DNA of 64,000 nucleotides from an uncultured Tenacibaculum sp. (GTDB lineage Bacteria > Bacteroidota > Bacteroidia > Flavobacteriales > Flavobacteriaceae): contig CANMCD010000001.1 of NCBI GenBank assembly GCA_947496185.1, forward strand, positions 62,001 through 126,000, written 5' to 3'. This document shows positions 1-9,256 of the stretch, piece after piece. A model generated the notes under the pieces. That model had not been told where the DNA came from and searched no databases. It was given only the letters and a program-made list of their open reading frames with translations. The position numbers and the translations under genes are program-made. Each line of letters opens with the position of its first letter. Position 1 is the stretch's first letter.

Positions 1-2157
1 GAAACGACAAATTACTTTAGTTCTTTCGGATATCTTGATGATGTAGGCTACTCTGTGAATTCATCGTTTAAAAGATATTCTACAAGATTAAATATTTCAC
101 ATAAACCTAAAGAGTGGCTTACAGCGAAAGCCAATATCGGTTATACCTTAGGGAAAAGGGTTAGAAATGGACAATCTGAAGATTCGGGAAGTGTTTTTTG
201 GGTGGTAGATAACGTACCATCGATATACCCTCTTTTTTTAAGGGATGCACAAGGCAATAAAGTTGAAGATACTAAGTATGGTGGGTATCAATACGATTAT
301 GGTGCAGGAAGGCATTTTGCTTTTGGTACAAATTCTATTGGAAACGCTAATTATAACTTTTTGGGTGATGATAGGCATTCTTTAAATGGGAATTTTTCAT
401 TTAAAGTTGACTTGACGGATTGGTTAGAATTTGAAACGCTCTATGGAGCTCAGTATTATAACCAGGTTTCAAATGATTATCAAAATCCTTTTTATGGATT
501 TGCTAGGGGACAAAGAGGAAGTTTGACAAAGGATACATACTCTTTCTTGAGTCAAAATCTTTTGAATATTTTTAGAGTTAATAAGAGTTTCGAAGACCAT
601 AGTTTTTCAGCATTTTTAGCATATGAAACGAATAGTACCGAATACTCGGTAAATAGTATATCTAAAAATAAGATTGTTAATTTATCAAACGGACTTTTTG
701 AACCAAATAATTATGTAGTTAACAGTTTTCCTGCAAGTGGTTATAGTACAAAGAAGTCTTTAGAAAGTTTTTTTGGACAAGTTTCTTATGACTATCTTAA
801 TAAATATTATTTATCAGGGTCTTTACGAAGGGATGGTTCTTCTAGGTTTGCTAACGATAAATGGGGAACTTTTGGTTCTATTGGAGGATCTTGGATTGTG
901 TCTAAAGAGGATTTCTTAGTACAATCGGACTTCTTAAACTTTTTAAAGTTAAAAGCAAGTTTTGGTGTTATGGGAGATCAAGAAGGTGTTGATTTATTCT
1001 CTGGTGTAAATGCTTATGATATAGCTAATTTGGGAGATGAAATCTCGCTTACTCCAAGAACTGCTGAAAACCCAAATCTTACATGGGAAACATCAAAAAT
1101 GTACCAAGCTGGTTTGGAATTTGGTTTGTTTGGTGATAAAATTGAAGGAAGTGTAGATTATTATCTTAAAAGAACCAATAATTTAATATTTAAAAGAGGA
1201 GAGGCATTGTCTACGGGTAATGAATTTTTTAATGTTAACGATGGTTATTTGAAAAATTCAGGATTTGAATTTGATATTACGGCTCACTTGATAGATAAAG
1301 AAAATTATAGTTTAGATTTTGGTATTAATGGAGAGGTGATTGATGTAGTGCTTGAAGAAATGCCTATTGATCCTAGTACTGGAGATCCTAAAGTAATTGA
1401 TATAGATGATGATATATATGGGCGTTCAAAAGGAAGAGGTTTGTATGATTTTTATCTAAGAGATTGGGCTGGGGTAAATCCTCAAAACGGGAGTCCGATG
1501 TGGTATCAATATTATCATGATCAAAACAATAATGGAATCGTAGATGAAGGAGAGTCAATTAGTAGTTTATATGAATATCAAGTAGAGAATCCTAATAATA
1601 AGGTGAGTAGGGTGACAACTGATAAATATAGTGATGCTACTCAAAAGTATATAGGTAAATCCATAGTACCTAAAGTAAGAGGGGCTTTTAGATTAAATGC
1701 AAGATTACATGACTTTACGATATCGACTTTGTTTGGGTATAGTTTAGGAGGGCATGCGTATGATGATTCTTATGCTAGCCTAATGTCTACAAGGAAGATA
1801 GGATCTGATAATTGGCATGTTGACATAAAGAATAGTTGGAAATCAAATAACGATCAGACGGACGTACCTAGGTTGGTAAGTAATGAGTATAGGGATGGGA
1901 ATAGGTTTTCTTCTCGATTTGTAACTTCAACGGATTATTTATCATTAAACAATGTTAGAATAGGGTATAATGTTCCAAGTAGTTTTATGGGAGATTCTGG
2001 GATCAGTAATTTGAATTTCTGGGTTTCTGGAGATAACCTATTTGTGATTAGTGAGAGAAAAGGATTTAACCCTATGTTCTCAGAAACAGGTAGATCTAGT
2101 GTGTATCGTTACGCGCCTTTATCAACACTTACCTTAGGAGTAAAAGTCAAATTTTAA
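1..2157 (+). CDS. SusC/RagA-family TonB-dependent outer-membrane receptor, C-terminal part
   Basis: The reading frame is open from base 1, so the start lies outside the window; about 718 residues are visible. These correspond to the beta-barrel half of a SusC-type TonB-dependent transporter, which imports oligomeric nutrients across the outer membrane with a SusD lipoprotein as lid. Typical barrel signatures are seen: a RRDGSSRFA strand-turn motif, a repeated aromatic/glycine strand pattern, an NLTWETSKMYQAGLEFGLF segment, and a C-terminal strand ending in VKVKF with the terminal Phe used for barrel assembly. The partner SusD gene follows within a few bases, so the two form one transcription unit ending at the terminator near 3700. 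The substrate cannot be told. The signal peptide, CarboxypepD-like domain and plug must lie upstream. Confidence 0.93.
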   Translation, partial: ETTNYFSSFGYLDDVGYSVNSSFKRYSTRLNISHKPKEWLTAKANIGYTLGKRVRNGQSEDSGSVFWVVDNVPSIYPLFLRDAQGNKVEDTKYGGYQYDYGAGRHFAFGTNSIGNANYNFLGDDRHSLNGNFSFKVDLTDWLEFETLYGAQYYNQVSNDYQNPFYGFARGQRGSLTKDTYSFLSQNLLNIFRVNKSFEDHSFSAFLAYETNSTEYSVNSISKNKIVNLSNGLFEPNNYVVNSFPASGYSTKKSLESFFGQVSYDYLNKYYLSGSLRRDGSSRFANDKWGTFGSIGGSWIVSKEDFLVQSDFLNFLKLKASFGVMGDQEGVDLFSGVNAYDIANLGDEISLTPRTAENPNLTWETSKMYQAGLEFGLFGDKIEGSVDYYLKRTNNLIFKRGEALSTGNEFFNVNDGYLKNSGFEFDITAHLIDKENYSLDFGINGEVIDVVLEEMPIDPSTGDPKVIDIDDDIYGRSKGRGLYDFYLRDWAGVNPQNGSPMWYQYYHDQNNNGIVDEGESISSLYEYQVENPNNKVSRVTTDKYSDATQKYIGKSIVPKVRGAFRLNARLHDFTISTLFGYSLGGHAYDDSYASLMSTRKIGSDNWHVDIKNSWKSNNDQTDVPRLVSNEYRDGNRFSSRFVTSTDYLSLNNVRIGYNVPSSFMGDSGISNLNFWVSGDNLFVISERKGFNPMFSETGRSSVYRYAPLSTLTLGVKVKF

Positions 2158-2168
2158 GATTGAAGAAT

Positions 2169-3671
2169 ATGATTATTAAACGAAAATATAGAATAATAGT
2201 ACAAGCAGTTCTGGTGGTGTTATTTTCTTGGGGATGTAAAGAAGATTTTTTAGAAACTTCACCAACAGAATATATTTCCACTGCTGATTTTGAAGAGAGT
2301 AAAGAGGTTTATCCTGATTTAGGAGCAGGGGTTAATCGAGGGCTCTATGATTTGATGGTAAAAGTGTTCTCAGGAGGAACAGAGAATCATGAGGATTTTG
2401 GTCAGAAAGGTTACGATATTATAACTGATATCTTGTCTGGAGATGTTGCCTTAATTAAAAACTCTTTTGGGAGGTATGATAGATTGGCACAACTGCAGGA
2501 GACAGTAGATTTTACGAATGAAAGACCTAATGCTATGGCGTGGTTTTATTATTATAAAATTATCAATGCCAGTAATATGATAATTCAATCTTTAGGAGAT
2601 GAAGGAGCTTTGACTAACGAGGAAAAACCTTTGTTGGGGCAAGCTTTGGCAATGCGATCGTATGCGTATTTTTATTTGTCTCAGTTGTATATTGAAGATT
2701 ATAATTTAGATTCAAAGGTACTACCAATTTATGAAGCTCCGAACTCATTAGCGAAGGCACAGAGTACTAATCAAGAGGTGTATGATTTTATGATAGCTGA
2801 TTTAACAAAGGCAATTGATTTACTACAAGGGTATGCAAGGTCAAATGCTTATGAAATAAATCAAAATGTCGCTAGAGGTCTTTTGGCTTATGTGTATGCT
2901 TCTATGGAAACTAGTGAAGGTAATCTTAAAGCCAAAGAATTGGCAGATCAAGTGATTGAAAGTGGAGAATTCCCTGTTACAACAAAAGAACAAACCATTG
3001 GTGGGTTTAATAATGTGAAAGAAAACCCTAGTTGGATGTGGGGTATGGATTTGACTTCAGATTACGGTTTGGCTTTAGTCTCTTGGTGGGGACAGATGGA
3101 TTATTATACTTTTAGTTATCAGGTGTTTGGTGATGTAAAAGGAATAGATGAATCTTTGTATAATCAGATTAGAGATGCGGACGTTAGAAAAAAACAATTT
3201 CTTAATGATCCTACACAAGCAAGTCAGCATATGACAGGATATATGAAGTTTTATCATAAAGATAGGGAGCCTAAGGGGGAAAGAATCGTTACTTCTGATT
3301 ATTTGTTTATGAGGGTCGATGAAATGTATATGTTGTCTGCGGAAATGGCAGCAAAAGAAGGATTAGATTTTGATGCAGTAAACAGGTTAAAAGAGGTTTT
3401 AGCACACAGGTTTGATAACGAAGCAGATTATTCTTACGTAGATGGATTGAGTGGGCAGGCTTTAATTGATGAAATATATCTTCAAACTCGTATTGAATTT
3501 TGGGCAGAAGGTAAAACCTATTTAGCGCTTAAAAGAAATGACGCTACAGTCGTAAGAGGAGATAACCACGAATTTTTAAGTGGTGAATCGATACCTCATG
3601 ATGATGATAGATTGACGCTAGAAGTTCCGCAAAAAGAAATAATTAACAATCCTTTTATTAATAATAACTAA
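2169..3671 (+). CDS. SusD/RagB-family nutrient-binding outer-membrane lipoprotein
   Basis: This 500-residue lipoprotein should sit on the cell surface and cap the SusC barrel encoded just upstream. The N-terminus has a type II signal with lipobox FSWGC (Cys23) followed by KED, the kind of charged stretch that in Flavobacteriia directs lipoproteins to the surface. Helical TPR-like repeats fill the N-terminal half, and a RIEFWAEGKTYLALKRND motif near the C-terminus matches the usual SusD ending. An in-frame TTG at 2160 would add three residues; I chose ATG 2169 because TTG starts are rare and the signal peptide is complete without it. The gap to the susC stop is only 11 bases, so translation is probably coupled. 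The substrate is unknown. Confidence 0.92.
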   Translation: MIIKRKYRIIVQAVLVVLFSWGCKEDFLETSPTEYISTADFEESKEVYPDLGAGVNRGLYDLMVKVFSGGTENHEDFGQKGYDIITDILSGDVALIKNSFGRYDRLAQLQETVDFTNERPNAMAWFYYYKIINASNMIIQSLGDEGALTNEEKPLLGQALAMRSYAYFYLSQLYIEDYNLDSKVLPIYEAPNSLAKAQSTNQEVYDFMIADLTKAIDLLQGYARSNAYEINQNVARGLLAYVYASMETSEGNLKAKELADQVIESGEFPVTTKEQTIGGFNNVKENPSWMWGMDLTSDYGLALVSWWGQMDYYTFSYQVFGDVKGIDESLYNQIRDADVRKKQFLNDPTQASQHMTGYMKFYHKDREPKGERIVTSDYLFMRVDEMYMLSAEMAAKEGLDFDAVNRLKEVLAHRFDNEADYSYVDGLSGQALIDEIYLQTRIEFWAEGKTYLALKRNDATVVRGDNHEFLSGESIPHDDDRLTLEVPQKEIINNPFINNN

Positions 3672-3694
3672 TACGAGGTTTTAATATACACGAT

Positions 3695-3727
3695 AAGGCG
3701 GGATATATTCCCGCTTTATTTTTTTAT
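3695..3727 (+). terminator. Intrinsic terminator after the first susCD pair
   Basis: A 9-bp stem (AAGGCGGGA pairing with TTCCCGCTT, one wobble) with a five-base loop is followed by TTTATTTTTTT. It ends the first susCD unit, 24 bases after the susD stop. Confidence 0.85.
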
Positions 3728-3753
3728 ATTATTGTATCGTCAATTTTTTTATT

Positions 3754-4557
3754 TTACACACCGACTACTTCCTGAAAATCTTTTTTATAACTTCTACTAA
3801 CTCTGAAGGTCTTACCATCATTAATTTTAACGTCTGTCTCTCCGTAATTCGAAATGATTACTTCATCAATTAAGTTTGAGTTTATAATCGTTGAACGGTG
3901 TATTCTGATAAATAAATTTGAGTTTAATCTATTGATAATGTTGCTTAAGGATTCTCTAAGTAAAAACTTTTTGTCTTCGGTAGTGTAAATTTCGATGTAA
4001 TATCCTGAAGATGAGATGTATTTTATGGATTCGATATTGAGGAAAATTATTTTATTTCTAGATTTAATGGTTAGCTTTTTGCCATGTAATGGATTTCCTG
4101 TTTTGGTTTTTTGTCGGTTTACTATACCCAAGAAATTGTCTAAGTTGTGTTGAATGGTATATAAGTTCTCTTTTTCTTTATATTGAATAGCTCTGTCTAG
4201 GCAGGTGAAAAAACGCTCCTTTTTGAAGGAGTCTAAAAGAAAATCAAAGGCAAAATGATCAAAGGCCTTTAAGGCAAACTCTCTCTCCTTGGTTATAAAG
4301 ATAAAAAGAGTTTTTGGGGATACTTTGGTTTTTTTGATAATATCAAAACTAGAGGTATTATTAATAATTACATCTAAAAAAATAATGTCAGGCTTAAGGG
4401 TGTTTATTTTTTGAATAATATCCTTGTCGTTATTTATCGTTTCAATAATGTTTAGCTTGCCATGTTCTTTGATGAGTTTTGTGATTTTTTTTGTAGTTGT
4501 AGTGTCTTCATTAATGATTAGGCTGTTGTATATAGTAGTCAGTTTATTGTTTGTCAT
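3754..4557 (-). CDS. LytTR-family response regulator with a non-canonical receiver domain
   Basis: This is a 267-residue two-domain regulator. Residues about 10-125 form a CheY-like receiver with the presumed phospho-acceptor Asp62 (IIFLDVII). Residues about 160-262 form a LytTR DNA-binding domain containing FIRIHRSTIINSNLI, a signature of that family. The receiver is odd: the N-terminal acidic pair reads N16-E17-D18 instead of DDE, and the invariant Lys-Pro after the fourth/fifth strand (usually LLKPF) reads LLDSF (Asp109-Ser110). Loss of that lysine normally weakens phosphorylation-dependent switching, so it may act without phosphorylation or through another input. No histidine kinase is adjacent. 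The gene is convergent with the first susCD pair, and a decayed IS element begins about 210 bases upstream of its start. Confidence 0.88.
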   Translation of the reverse strand: MTNNKLTTIYNSLIINEDTTTTKKITKLIKEHGKLNIIETINNDKDIIQKINTLKPDIIFLDVIINNTSSFDIIKKTKVSPKTLFIFITKEREFALKAFDHFAFDFLLDSFKKERFFTCLDRAIQYKEKENLYTIQHNLDNFLGIVNRQKTKTGNPLHGKKLTIKSRNKIIFLNIESIKYISSSGYYIEIYTTEDKKFLLRESLSNIINRLNSNLFIRIHRSTIINSNLIDEVIISNYGETDVKINDGKTFRVSRSYKKDFQEVVGV

Positions 4558-4815
4558 ATGTTATTTTTCTTTACATATATAACAGTTTTGGGAGTGTATT
4601 CCCTAATAATTTAACATATAATTAATGTTTGATTTGTTGTGTTTAGTTATTTGGTTATTGAAGTTTAATTTTTATTTATTGATATATAGTTGTTTATGTT
4701 TTTTTGTAGGTGCTAAGAAAGTGATGTTAAGTTTTAGTTAGTTGTTTATAGATAAATGGTAGTAGAGTTATGATACTTCCTATTTTTAGGACAGTTTTAA
4801 GTTAAAAATTAATTT

Positions 4816-5665
4816 TTAAGAAGCTATACTTTTTATATAAAACCTTTGGTCTGGGGTTATTTTACCTATTTAAGTATGTCTTCTTTTAGTGTTATAAAAC
4901 TCAATATATTCCTTTACTTTTTGATACAGATCAAGTCCACCATTAGGAGGGTTCAAATATATCTTTCCATATTTTAGGGATCTCCAAAACCTTTCTATAT
5001 AGATGTTATCTAAAACTCTACCTTTTCCGTCCATGGATATGCTTATGTTATTTTTCTTTAAAATATCGATATAAATATCACTAGTATATTGTGATCCTTG
5101 ATCAGAGTTATGTATTTGTGGAGCTCCAAACTGTTCGATGGTGTCTTTTAATAGCTCCATACATCATTGGGCGTTCATTGAATTAGAGGTACTCTAATTT
5201 AATATTTTTCTACTATAGACATCTATAATAGTCGCCATATACATAAAACCTCTAAACATTTGAATATAGGTGATATCTGTTTGATAAACTTGATTGAGTG
5301 AAGTTATTTTTATATTCTTTAATAGATAAGAATACTTATAGTTCATAGGATTTTTAATAGTTGTTTTAGGCTTAACATAAATGGTTCTCAATCTCATTAA
5401 CTTATATTAACTTCCTAACTCTTTTTATATTAACACAATACCCCAAATCATAATTGAGATAATTGGTCATTCGTTCAATATCATAGTATGGGTGTTTCAT
5501 AAAGTATTTATCTATTTCTTTCATTAATTGTAAGTTTAAGAAATTTTCTCCCTTAGGCTTATAATATAATCCTGAACGGTGAATCCTTAAAATAGTACAT
5601 TGTTGAGAAAGGTTTAGTCTTGGATGAGATTTAATCACTTGTTGCCTTTTTTGAGTGCTACTCAT
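4816..5665 (-). pseudogene. IS3-family transposase orfB (DDE integrase), broken
   Basis: Joined reading frames give an rve-type integrase. HTH_21-like residues (SHPRLNLSQQCTILRIHRSGLYY) come first, then the first catalytic Asp in TDITYIQ, the second in HNSDQGSQYTS, and the Glu in DNIYIERFWRSLKY, ending in NTKRRHT and KITPDQRFYIKSIAS. The frame is damaged at several points. There is a TAA after RVRKLI near 5402 with a +1 shift into the MRLRTIY segment, a TAG and a TGA (both where Trp is expected) between 5160 and 5196, and a TAA after RRHT near 4867. With one frameshift and at least three nonsense codons it cannot make active transposase. The ATG overlaps the orfA stop as ATGA, normal for the family. 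Confidence 0.88.
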
Positions 5666-5940
5666 TTGTCCAAGACTTTTCTTAAAAAATCATTTTCTAC
5701 TTGAAATTGACCTATTTTATTATAAAGTTGACTTTTCTCTTTGTCTTCTGTATCCTTTTTTGATTTCGAATCAAAAGCTTTTGATGAATTTTCTATGAAC
5801 TCACGTTTCCATGTAGAAAATTGAGTTGGATGAACTTCATATTTTGATGCAATCTCTTGTAGGGTTAAACGTTCTTTTATTGCTTCTAAAGCAACCTTAG
5901 CTTTAAAAGATGAACTAAATTTTCTTCTAGATTTTCTCAT
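5662..5940 (-). CDS. IS3-family transposase orfA (helix-turn-helix)
   Basis: This intact 92-residue OrfA has an N-terminal basic segment (MRKSRRKFSSSFKAKVALEA), a helix-turn-helix (TLQEIASKYEVHPTQFSTWKREF), and a C-terminal leucine-zipper-like coil (LYNKIGQFQVENDFLRKVLDK) that in this family binds the inverted repeats and dimerises. Its stop overlaps the orfB start. The start codon lies 55 bases inside the right inverted repeat end. With orfB broken, the protein could at most bind the element ends. Confidence 0.88.
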   Translation of the reverse strand: MRKSRRKFSSSFKAKVALEAIKERLTLQEIASKYEVHPTQFSTWKREFIENSSKAFDSKSKKDTEDKEKSQLYNKIGQFQVENDFLRKVLDK

Positions 5941-6177
5941 AATTACAGTGTTAAATTTACAATTTAATACACTGTCTTAAAAATGGGGAGTACTATAAAT
6001 GAGTGAGGAGGTGTAAATTTATTAAACCGTTAAAGAAAGATTGATTATTGTGTGTGTTGTTTACGTCATAATAATGGTTGTTTGTATTGTTATTGTGTGT
6101 GTATATATCATTTAAGAGTTAATGAGTTGTTAATAATACTAAGTTTATTTCCTGAAACTATAATCAAAATTTTACAG

Positions 6178-9100
6178 ATGAAGATTAAACTTAAGAAGTT
6201 TTTAACACTTTTGTTAGTGTTATTGTCGGGGTTTTCCTTTGCACAAAATCAAACTATTACAGGAGCTGTCTCAGATAGCTCAGGGCCTTTACCAGGGGTA
6301 ACAATACAAAAAAAGGGTTCTTCTATTGGAGTCGAAACCGATTTCGATGGGAAGTATTCTATAAAAGCTAATAAAGGGGACGTATTAGTTTTTAGTTTTG
6401 TAGGAATGTTGGAGCAACAAAAGGTTGTTGGAGAAAGTACTACAATTAACGTAGTAATGCAAGAAGATAATGCATTAGATGAAGTAATCGTTACTGGGTA
6501 TACTGCAATGAATAAGTCAGAAATTACAGGAGCAGCAGTAAATGTTAAGGCAGAAAGTATAAAAGAACTTGCTACGGCTAACGTTGGTAATGCGTTACAA
6601 GGAAAAATTTCAGGTGTAGCAGTATCTGGTAACTCAGGAACGCCAGGGGCTGTAGCTACAATTAGAATTCGTGGAGGAAGTTCTATTAATGCAAGTAATG
6701 ATCCTTTATATGTGATAGACGGTGTACCAGTTAATAATTCTGACGTTTCGGGAAGCTCATCAAGTTCTTCATTATCTGCAATTGCTGCAATAGATTCAAA
6801 TAATATTGAGTCGATGACTATTTTAAAAGATGCAGCAGCAACGGCTAAGTACGGGGCAAGAGGTTCAAATGGGGTTATCTTAATAACAACCAAATCTGGA
6901 AAGAGCGGAAAAACTAGATTCACATTTAGTTCTAGCTTTGCAATACAAAACGATGCTGTTACAGGGCCTGTGCCATTGACGGTTGAACAAAGATTAATGT
7001 TACATGCAGAAGCTTTATTTAACGATGGGAAGCATAGTAGCATAGAAAAAGCAGAAGCAGCTTTATTAGCGGGTACTTTTAAGGATTGGAATGAAGCAGG
7101 AAGAAGAGAGGCACGTTGGGATCAAGTACTAATGAATAAAAATGCGCCAATGCAAAACTATAATTTTTCTGCTTCAGGAGGAGGAGAAGATCATACGTTC
7201 TTTGCATCTTTAGGGTATTTAAAACAAGAAGGTACGGTAATAGGTGTTGACTTCGAGAGAGTAAATGGAGCGGTTAACTTTTCTAAAAATTTATCAGAAA
7301 AAATGACTTTTTCTTCTAATAATATCGCTTCACATATTAAACAAGATGCTTTTTTAGAGAAGAGTGCTTTTTTTGGTAGTCCAAGGACGGCGAGGTTCTT
7401 TTTATCTCCTCTTACCTATCCATATAACGAAGATGGTACGCCAGCTGAAATAACGGGAAGTATTCCTAACCCATTGATTACGACAGATAAGGATACCAAT
7501 AAAACATTGTTTACAAGGATTTTATCAAATAACAATTTTGAATGGAATGTGCTTGAAGGATTGACTTTTGGGTCAAGATTAAATATTGATTATCAAATAA
7601 GAAATAGAAGAAGATATTCAAATAAGGAGTACGGGCCTGCTGTACCCAATAATGGAGAGTCTACTCAAAGTTATACTAATGAGGTAACCTATTTACTACA
7701 GAACTATGTAGATTATATTTGGAAAATTGATGATTCACACGAAATAGATTTTAAACTTTTACATGAATACCAAACCAATAGGAGGTATTTTATGAGTGCA
7801 ACTGGGCAGAACTTTGCTGATGATAATCTGCCGAATCTGATTAGTGCAGGTAAACCTACAGATATAAGATCTTCTTTCTCAGACTGGTATATGTCAGCTT
7901 ATTTGGCTACAGTACATTATGCAGGGTTTAATGGAAAGTATGTAGCAGATTTTACGTTAAGGAGAGAAGGAAATTCTAGATTTCACAAAGATCATAGATG
8001 GGGGAACTTTTGGTCGATTGGAGGAGCATGGAATATTCATAAAGAAGATTTCTTTTCTAATGTAGATTTTATTAATAATTTAAAATTAAGAGCTTCTTAC
8101 GGTGTAACGGGTAATTCTGGTATTCAACTTAACGAATATCAATCTTTGTTAGGTACTTTTAATAATGATGGAGTAAAGTTTTCATATAACCAAAATGGTT
8201 CATTGGCATTAAGTACTTTTGGAAATAATCAGTTGTCGTGGGAAACATTAAACTCTGTTGATTTAGCTTTAGAATTTGGAGTTTTAAATAATAGAATTTC
8301 AGGTACTTTTGGTTATTTTAATAAAACTACCAATGATTTATTATTAAGAGTACCCCTTTCAAGAACGACTGGATTCACAAGTCAATTTATGAATATAGGT
8401 AGTTTAGTTAATCATGGGTTTGAAGCAGATATAAATTTTTCAATAGTGGAGTCTGAAGATTTCAATTTACATCTAGGAGGGAATATAGCTACTTTACGTA
8501 ATGAAGTTACAAAACTAGCAAAGGATGCTGAAGGAGAGGAAATAAATCCTACAACTAACCACACAAGAATTGAGACAGGACAACAACAAAGAGAGTTTTA
8601 TATGGCTACTTGGGCAGGTGTTAACCCTCAAACAGGTTTGGAAGAATGGTATGTAAACGGAAAAGATGGAGAAAGAACTTCAGATTTTGGAAAGGCAAAA
8701 AGAGTATTTCAAGGAGCTAATGAATTGCCTACATTAACGGCAGGGATGAATTTACATGTTGATTATAAAGGAGTATATTTAGATGTATCTGGATACTATG
8801 CTGGAGGACATAAAATATATGAAGGCTGGCATAGATATTTAAATGAGACAAATGGTTTTGCTATCAATACCTTTAATGGCTTTTCTAGCTTGTTGGATCG
8901 CTGGCAAAAGCCAGGTGATCAGGGTGTAAGAAATTCTAAGGTGACAACAAAAGGGAATCCCTGGCAGTCACATTCTAAATTTTTACATGAAGGAGATTTC
9001 TTTAGATTGCGTGCTGTAACATTGGGATATGACTTGCCAAGTGAAGTAGTTGAAAAAGCAGGGTTATCAGGAGTTAAGTTATATCTAAGAGGAAATAACT

Positions 9101-9252
9101 TGTATACTTGGCAAAGAGCGAAGCATTTTCTTTATGACCCAGAAGCTACTGTTGCTTATGATCCAAACACAACAAGTAATTCTAGTGGACAAACAGGTTT
9201 AGAAACTCCAGCAACAAAAACAGTTTCTTTAGGATTAACCATAAACTTTTAA
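6178..9252 (+). CDS. SusC/RagA-family TonB-dependent outer-membrane receptor
   Basis: This is a complete 1024-residue SusC protein. The signal peptide is residues 1-22 (KKFLTLLLVLLSGFSFA, cleavage before Q23). A CarboxypepD_reg-like beta-sandwich follows (about 25-100, ITGAVSDSSGPLPGVTI ... DFDGKYSI), then a TonB-box-like DEVIVTGY, the plug domain with IRIRGGSSINASNDPLYVID and ILKDAAATAKYGARGSNGV, and the barrel ending in SLGLTINF. The frame is open further upstream to 6052, but I start at ATG 6178 because it begins exactly at a well-formed signal peptide. The susD partner starts five bases after the stop. N-terminal sequence closely resembles the third SusC here (11367), while the barrels differ, suggesting different substrates. 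Confidence 0.95.
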   Translation: MKIKLKKFLTLLLVLLSGFSFAQNQTITGAVSDSSGPLPGVTIQKKGSSIGVETDFDGKYSIKANKGDVLVFSFVGMLEQQKVVGESTTINVVMQEDNALDEVIVTGYTAMNKSEITGAAVNVKAESIKELATANVGNALQGKISGVAVSGNSGTPGAVATIRIRGGSSINASNDPLYVIDGVPVNNSDVSGSSSSSSLSAIAAIDSNNIESMTILKDAAATAKYGARGSNGVILITTKSGKSGKTRFTFSSSFAIQNDAVTGPVPLTVEQRLMLHAEALFNDGKHSSIEKAEAALLAGTFKDWNEAGRREARWDQVLMNKNAPMQNYNFSASGGGEDHTFFASLGYLKQEGTVIGVDFERVNGAVNFSKNLSEKMTFSSNNIASHIKQDAFLEKSAFFGSPRTARFFLSPLTYPYNEDGTPAEITGSIPNPLITTDKDTNKTLFTRILSNNNFEWNVLEGLTFGSRLNIDYQIRNRRRYSNKEYGPAVPNNGESTQSYTNEVTYLLQNYVDYIWKIDDSHEIDFKLLHEYQTNRRYFMSATGQNFADDNLPNLISAGKPTDIRSSFSDWYMSAYLATVHYAGFNGKYVADFTLRREGNSRFHKDHRWGNFWSIGGAWNIHKEDFFSNVDFINNLKLRASYGVTGNSGIQLNEYQSLLGTFNNDGVKFSYNQNGSLALSTFGNNQLSWETLNSVDLALEFGVLNNRISGTFGYFNKTTNDLLLRVPLSRTTGFTSQFMNIGSLVNHGFEADINFSIVESEDFNLHLGGNIATLRNEVTKLAKDAEGEEINPTTNHTRIETGQQQREFYMATWAGVNPQTGLEEWYVNGKDGERTSDFGKAKRVFQGANELPTLTAGMNLHVDYKGVYLDVSGYYAGGHKIYEGWHRYLNETNGFAINTFNGFSSLLDRWQKPGDQGVRNSKVTTKGNPWQSHSKFLHEGDFFRLRAVTLGYDLPSEVVEKAGLSGVKLYLRGNNLYTWQRAKHFLYDPEATVAYDPNTTSNSSGQTGLETPATKTVSLGLTINF

Positions 9253-9256
9253 AAAA

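Larger units (their letters stand above)
4771..5995 (-). mobile_element. Decayed IS3-family insertion sequence (~1.22 kb)
   Basis: The element is bounded by imperfect terminal inverted repeats of about 25 bp. The left end starts at 4771 (TGATACTTCCTATTTTTAGG, then ACAGT) and the right end, read inwards from 5995, starts TAGTACTCCCCATTTTTAAG, then ACAGT. Inside are orfA and a broken orfB in the usual overlapping IS3 arrangement, both on the minus strand. I could not find a matching 3-5 bp target duplication outside the ends, which fits an old insertion. It lies between the LytTR gene and the second susC gene and may have separated the former from upstream DNA. Confidence 0.85.

Noticed and set aside
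4760-6005. Target-site duplication of the IS element
   Set aside because: No matching 3-5 bp direct repeat is found outside either choice of ends, so none is claimed.
6249-7043. 264-codon open frame on the minus strand inside the second susC gene
   Set aside because: It is the antisense of a well-conserved plug domain, with biased composition (Ala, Pro, Ser, Ile) and no family features.
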